Assembly: GCA_905215765.1 (NCBI GenBank) | Contig: CAJMRP010000090.1 | Span: 1-7,698 of the forward strand | Origin: an uncultured bacterium | Lineage (GTDB): Bacteria > Actinomycetota > Coriobacteriia > Coriobacteriales > Coriobacteriaceae | Direction of reading: 5' to 3' | DNA length: 7,698 nucleotides | Shown here: positions 5,562 through 7,698 of the stretch, one piece after another | How the letters are laid out: every line of letters begins with the position of its first letter | How positions within the stretch are numbered: position 1 is the first letter of the stretch | The notes under the pieces: generated by a model | What the model saw: only the letters and a program-made list of their open reading frames with translations | The model's database searches: none | What the model was told of the DNA's origin: nothing | Position numbers and translations under genes: made by a program

Positions 5562-6363
5562 AAGCGCCGGCGATGAGGAGATTTGGGCGGGCGTTGTCGA
5601 CGATCTCGGCGATTGAGGTGGCGACGGCATGATCGGGGTCACGGTCCATCACGATGGTGTCGACATCGGTCAGCTCGGCAAAGCGGTACATGCCGCGTCC
5701 GTTAACCTTGCTGGCGTCCATGAGGGCGACGCTTTGATGGGCCGCGGCGATCATAGCCGTTTTGGTCTCGGCCATCTGGGGAAAGTCGGTCGTAAAGCCG
5801 CAGCTGGAGACAAAGGCGCCGGGGCACATGACGGCCAGATCGGCATGGACCATTTGGAGCGCTTGCATAGTGAGCGGTCCGTACAAATAACGATGGCCTT
5901 TGCGCAACGCCCCGCCCAGCATGACGACATCGACTGAGGGCATGCTCTCGTCGATGTAATCGGCAATGGTAATGTCTGCTGTGATGACGGTGATACCGTC
6001 GCGTTGATCGAGGAGCCGGACGAACTCGAGCGCCGTGGTGCCCGAGTCGACGAGCAACGTGTCGCCGTCATTGACGAGCTCGATGGCGCTTTGCGCGATG
6101 GCCTGCTTGGCGGCGACGTTGACGTTGATGCGGCGATCCTGCGTGGAGACGGTCAGGCGTTTGTGGAGCGATACGGCACCGCCATGCGTGCGGCGCAGCT
6201 TGCCTGCTTCGGCGAGCGCGTCCAGGTCGGCGCGGGCGGTGACGGAGGACACGCCAAAGGTCTGGGCGATTTCTGCTACCTGCACCGAGGCGTTATGATC
6301 GAGCATTTCCATAATGGCGGTACGGCGTTCGTCGGCAAAAGCACGGTTGGTGGCTTGGGCCAT
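5560..6363 (-). CDS. DeoR/GlpR-family transcriptional regulator
   Basis: Sugar-phosphate-responsive repressor type, 267 residues. An N-terminal winged helix-turn-helix spans about 11-64 (DERRTAIMEML, then VAEIAQTFGVSSVTARADLDAL and RRTHGGAV). The C-terminal DeoRC domain has the sugar-phosphate-isomerase-like fold, with VDSGTTALEFV near 105-115 and a later MLGGALRKGHRY and LMDASKVNGRGM. I chose the ATG at 6363-6361 because GGAG sits about six bases upstream. A frame extension to an ATG at 6420 has no binding site and overlaps AT-rich repeats. The recognition segment TARADL departs from the common TIRRDL. The gene diverges from the class II aldolase, so control of that gene and of itself is likely; DeoR-family proteins beside ketose-bisphosphate aldolases (GatR with GatY) are known. 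The effector is unknown. It converges on fprA and shares its terminator region. Confidence 0.92.
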   Translation of the reverse strand: MAQATNRAFADERRTAIMEMLDHNASVQVAEIAQTFGVSSVTARADLDALAEAGKLRRTHGGAVSLHKRLTVSTQDRRINVNVAAKQAIAQSAIELVNDGDTLLVDSGTTALEFVRLLDQRDGITVITADITIADYIDESMPSVDVVMLGGALRKGHRYLYGPLTMQALQMVHADLAVMCPGAFVSSCGFTTDFPQMAETKTAMIAAAHQSVALMDASKVNGRGMYRFAELTDVDTIVMDRDPDHAVATSIAEIVDNARPNLLIAGA

Positions 6364-6419
6364 GCTTGCTCCATTCTCGGCTAAATTTGCAGGAATTGTG
6401 TTGACTCTATTTTCGTTCA

Positions 6420-6440
6420 TTTTCTTTTTGAGTAAGAAAA
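6420..6440. repeat. A/T-rich inverted repeat in deoR-type leader
   Basis: TTTTCTT (6420-6426) and AAGAAAA (6434-6440) are perfect complements with a seven-base spacer. The repeat lies 57-77 bases before the chosen start codon of the DeoR-family gene. It may be an autoregulatory site or simply part of an AT-rich promoter region. Confidence 0.35.
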
Positions 6441-6457
6441 CACCTTTCGATTACTTA

Positions 6458-6473
6458 TCTTTTCTATAAAAGA
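6458..6473. repeat. TCTTTT-CTAT-AAAAGA dyad
   Basis: Two perfect 6-base arms (6458-6463 and 6468-6473) flank CTAT. On the minus strand the dyad includes TATAGA, a possible -10 box for the DeoR-family gene, so a protein bound here could block its promoter. No clear -35 box was found. The evidence is symmetry only. Confidence 0.35.
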
Positions 6474-6489
6474 AAGACGCTGAACGCCC

Positions 6490-6509
6490 AAAATTCAATA
6501 TCGAACATG
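6490..6509. promoter_or_regulatory. Candidate DeoR/GlpR-type operator
   Basis: The right half reads TATCGAACATG and the left half AAAATTCAA, centred on TA at 6499-6500. Against the 20-bp GlpR operator consensus as I remember it (a palindrome ending in CGAACAT), about 16 positions agree, with the right half nearly complete. It lies between a DeoR-family regulator and its likely target. The similarity is by eye and the consensus is from memory. Confidence 0.45.
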
Positions 6510-6554
6510 TCCACTCGGCTCAAATTCCTTCCGTTTACTTTTCAAAAACGACTG

Positions 6555-6577
6555 TATTGACCTGCATGGGCTCAATA
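6555..6577. promoter_or_regulatory. TATTGA / TCAATA dyad upstream of the aldolase
   Basis: TATTGA (6555-6560) and TCAATA (6572-6577) are perfect complements 11 bases apart. TCAATATC at 6572-6579 also occurs at 6495-6502 inside the GlpR-like palindrome. Three similar half sites in the aldolase upstream region suggest binding by one regulator, most simply the adjacent DeoR-family protein. TTGACC (6557-6562) could alternatively serve as a -35 box, but no good -10 box is placed for it. Confidence 0.4.
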
Positions 6578-6606
6578 TCTCGCGCGTGTAAAGCCGCTGA
6601 ATTTCA

Positions 6607-6612
6607 TACAAT
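6607..6612 (+). promoter_or_regulatory. Possible -10 box of the aldolase promoter
   Basis: TACAAT matches five of six consensus bases and lies 85 bases before the aldolase start codon, giving a leader of about 80 bases. The region 16-18 bases upstream is GC-rich with no recognisable -35 hexamer, so the call is weak. Confidence 0.3.
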
Positions 6613-6697
6613 GAGCGCAGCAAAACGCAAGGTAAAACGCCTTGTGAACAACTACGCCCGATGTCCAGATGCGGGCGAGGGAGAGGAGCAAACGCTC

Positions 6698-7555
6698 ATG
6701 GCACTTGTTACCACCGAAAAGATGCTCAAGGACGCTCAGGCCGGCCACTACGCTGTTGGCGCGTTCAACGTCGAGAACCTCGAGTTTGTTATGGCCGTTC
6801 TGGCCGCTGCCGAGGAGACCAAGTCCCCCGTCATCATGCAGACCACCCCGGGCACCATCAAGACCGCTGGTCTGGACTACTTCTACGGCATGGTCAAGGC
6901 TGCCGCCGAGCGCGCTTCCGTGCCCGTCGCTCTGCACCTCGATCACGGCGATGGCTACGACCGCTGCATGCAGGCTTTCCGCACTGGCTACACCTCCGTC
7001 ATGATCGACGGTTCGCACGAGTCTTTCGAGGACAATATCGCCCTGACCAAGTCCGTCGCCGACGCTGGCCGCGCCATGGGCGTGCCCGTCGAGGCCGAGC
7101 TCGGTAAGGTTGGCGGCAAGGAGGACGACGGTCCCGCGGTTGAGGGCGAGAGCCCCTACACCGATCCTGCCGAGGCCAAGGAGTTCGTCGAGCGTACCGG
7201 CTGCACCTCGCTGGCCATTGGCGTTGGCACCAGCCACGGCGTGTACACGAGCGATCCGCACATCGAGCAGTCCGTGGTCAAGGCCATCCGCGACGCCGTC
7301 GACGTGCCGCTGGTTCTGCACGGCACCTCCGGTGTGCCCGATGAGCAGGTTGCCGAGGCTGTGAAGAACGGCATCTGCAAGGTTAACTACGCCACCGAGC
7401 TGCGTCAGGCCTACACCAAGGGCTTCATGGCCTACATGGCCGAGAACCCTGCCTGCTTCGATCCCAAGAAGCCGGCCAAGGAGGGTATGCGTGAGATCAC
7501 CGAGCTGGTTAAGATCCGCATGACCAACCTTAACTCTGTGGGCAAAGCAGAGTAA
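6698..7555 (+). CDS. Class II fructose-/tagatose-bisphosphate aldolase (GatY/KbaY-like type)
   Basis: Zinc-dependent cytoplasmic aldolase that cleaves a ketose 1,6-bisphosphate to dihydroxyacetone phosphate and glyceraldehyde 3-phosphate. At 285 residues it has exactly the usual class IIB length. The catalytic Asp82 and zinc ligand His83 lie in HLDHG. The other zinc ligands are His180 (GTSHGVY) and His208 (LHGTSG). EAELGKVGG (132-140) and KVNYATELR complete the family pattern. The ATG at 6698 has AGAGGAG nine bases upstream; an in-frame ATG at 6611 lacks a ribosome site and would add a basic tail not seen in the family. The phosphate-binding segment reads TPGTIKTAG (50-58), closer to the GTPGTF of GatY/KbaY than to the SEGA motif of Bacillus FbaA, so tagatose bisphosphate is possible. 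Nearly uniform AAG, CTG/CTC and AAC codons imply high expression, favouring a glycolytic role. It is probably controlled by the divergent DeoR-family protein. Confidence 0.93.
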   Translation: MALVTTEKMLKDAQAGHYAVGAFNVENLEFVMAVLAAAEETKSPVIMQTTPGTIKTAGLDYFYGMVKAAAERASVPVALHLDHGDGYDRCMQAFRTGYTSVMIDGSHESFEDNIALTKSVADAGRAMGVPVEAELGKVGGKEDDGPAVEGESPYTDPAEAKEFVERTGCTSLAIGVGTSHGVYTSDPHIEQSVVKAIRDAVDVPLVLHGTSGVPDEQVAEAVKNGICKVNYATELRQAYTKGFMAYMAENPACFDPKKPAKEGMREITELVKIRMTNLNSVGKAE

Positions 7556-7624
7556 CAGCAAGGGTACTCTGATCCCACCGGACGGCTTGGGCGGGTCCCC
7601 GTACTTAGTTTCCAAAACGTCCTC

Positions 7625-7684
7625 GCGCATGAAGGCCCCCGTTGCCTCGCTTCTACGAAGCGTTGGCAACGGGGGCCTTCGCGC
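7625..7684 (+). terminator. Very long hairpin after the aldolase gene
   Basis: A 16-bp perfect stem (7631-7646 with 7665-7680) continues inward as CGCTTC/GAAGCG around a TAC loop (7648-7662). It extends outward by GCGC/GCGC past an AT bulge, giving about 26 pairs. It begins about 70 bases after the aldolase stop. A T-run comes only at 7695-7698, about 14 bases past the main stem, so it is not a textbook intrinsic terminator. It may end transcription or shield the mRNA 3' end. Confidence 0.65.
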
Positions 7685-7698
7685 TGCGGAATGATTTT

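Larger units (their letters stand above)
6364..6697. other. Divergent control region between deoR-type gene and aldolase
   Basis: This 334-bp region is visibly richer in A+T than the genes on either side, especially 6380-6560. It contains no credible gene. Visible elements are the A/T-rich inverted repeats at 6420-6473, a GlpR-like near-palindrome at 6490-6509, a dyad at 6555-6577 and a -10-like box at 6607-6612. A small CAAGG/CCTTG hairpin (6628-6644) lies in the aldolase leader. No riboswitch was recognised. Confidence 0.7.

Noticed and set aside
6364..6420. A 19-residue N-terminal extension of the DeoR-family protein
   Set aside because: The upstream ATG lacks a ribosome binding site and lies in an A/T-rich inverted repeat, while GGAG precedes the ATG at 6363.
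6611..6697. An in-frame upstream ATG giving the aldolase a basic 29-residue leader
   Set aside because: There is no ribosome binding site, the codon overlaps a possible -10 box, and class II aldolases start at the residue encoded from 6698.
7570..7596. A GATCCC...GGGTC hairpin just after the aldolase
   Set aside because: The stem contains mismatches and a wobble pair and has no T-run; the much stronger hairpin further downstream explains the 3' end better.
6572..7669. A 365-codon minus-strand frame opposite the aldolase
   Set aside because: It is antisense to a complete class II aldolase and begins inside the 3' hairpin; it has no family motif.

Overview
This 7.7-kb window is a GC-rich chromosomal segment with six protein genes. 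Codon use, strong AGGAGG-type ribosome binding sites, a class II galactose-1-phosphate uridylyltransferase, a GNHTDH-type galactokinase and an A-type flavodiiron protein together suggest an anaerobic gut actinobacterium of the Coriobacteriia, most likely Collinsella or a close relative. That assignment is inferred from the sequence alone. No mobile element, phage gene, CRISPR array, tRNA or rRNA gene is visible.

Left part (1-3178): a minus-strand galKT operon for the Leloir pathway. galK (galactokinase) is followed by galT, whose start codon shares one base with the galK stop codon; galT runs off the left edge. Upstream of galK is a 338-bp divergent control region with three near-identical copies of a CpG-centred dyad typical of LacI-family operators. 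Two of the copies belong to a perfect 18-bp inverted pair. One copy overlaps the inferred galK transcription start, one lies upstream of it, and one lies just downstream of the inferred lacI promoter.

Middle part (3179-5561): a plus-strand LacI-family regulator, very probably the controller of galKT and of itself, then a flavodiiron protein (FprA) with its own likely promoter, two short dyads around that promoter, and a strong intrinsic terminator.

Right part (5560-7698): a minus-strand DeoR-family regulator diverges from a plus-strand class II ketose-bisphosphate aldolase, separated by a relatively AT-rich 334-bp control region. That region holds a near-palindrome resembling the GlpR type of DeoR-family operator and repeated TCAATA/TATTGA half sites. 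The aldolase has the complete catalytic and zinc site, but its phosphate-loop sequence resembles tagatose-bisphosphate aldolases (GatY/KbaY), so fructose versus tagatose bisphosphate cannot be settled by reading. A very long hairpin follows the aldolase.

Taken together, two sugar-catabolic modules, each with a divergently transcribed repressor-type regulator, flank an oxygen/NO-detoxifying flavodiiron gene. The genes belong to known families. The most interesting content is the regulatory architecture and the galactokinase active-site variant; I did not find a new type of system.
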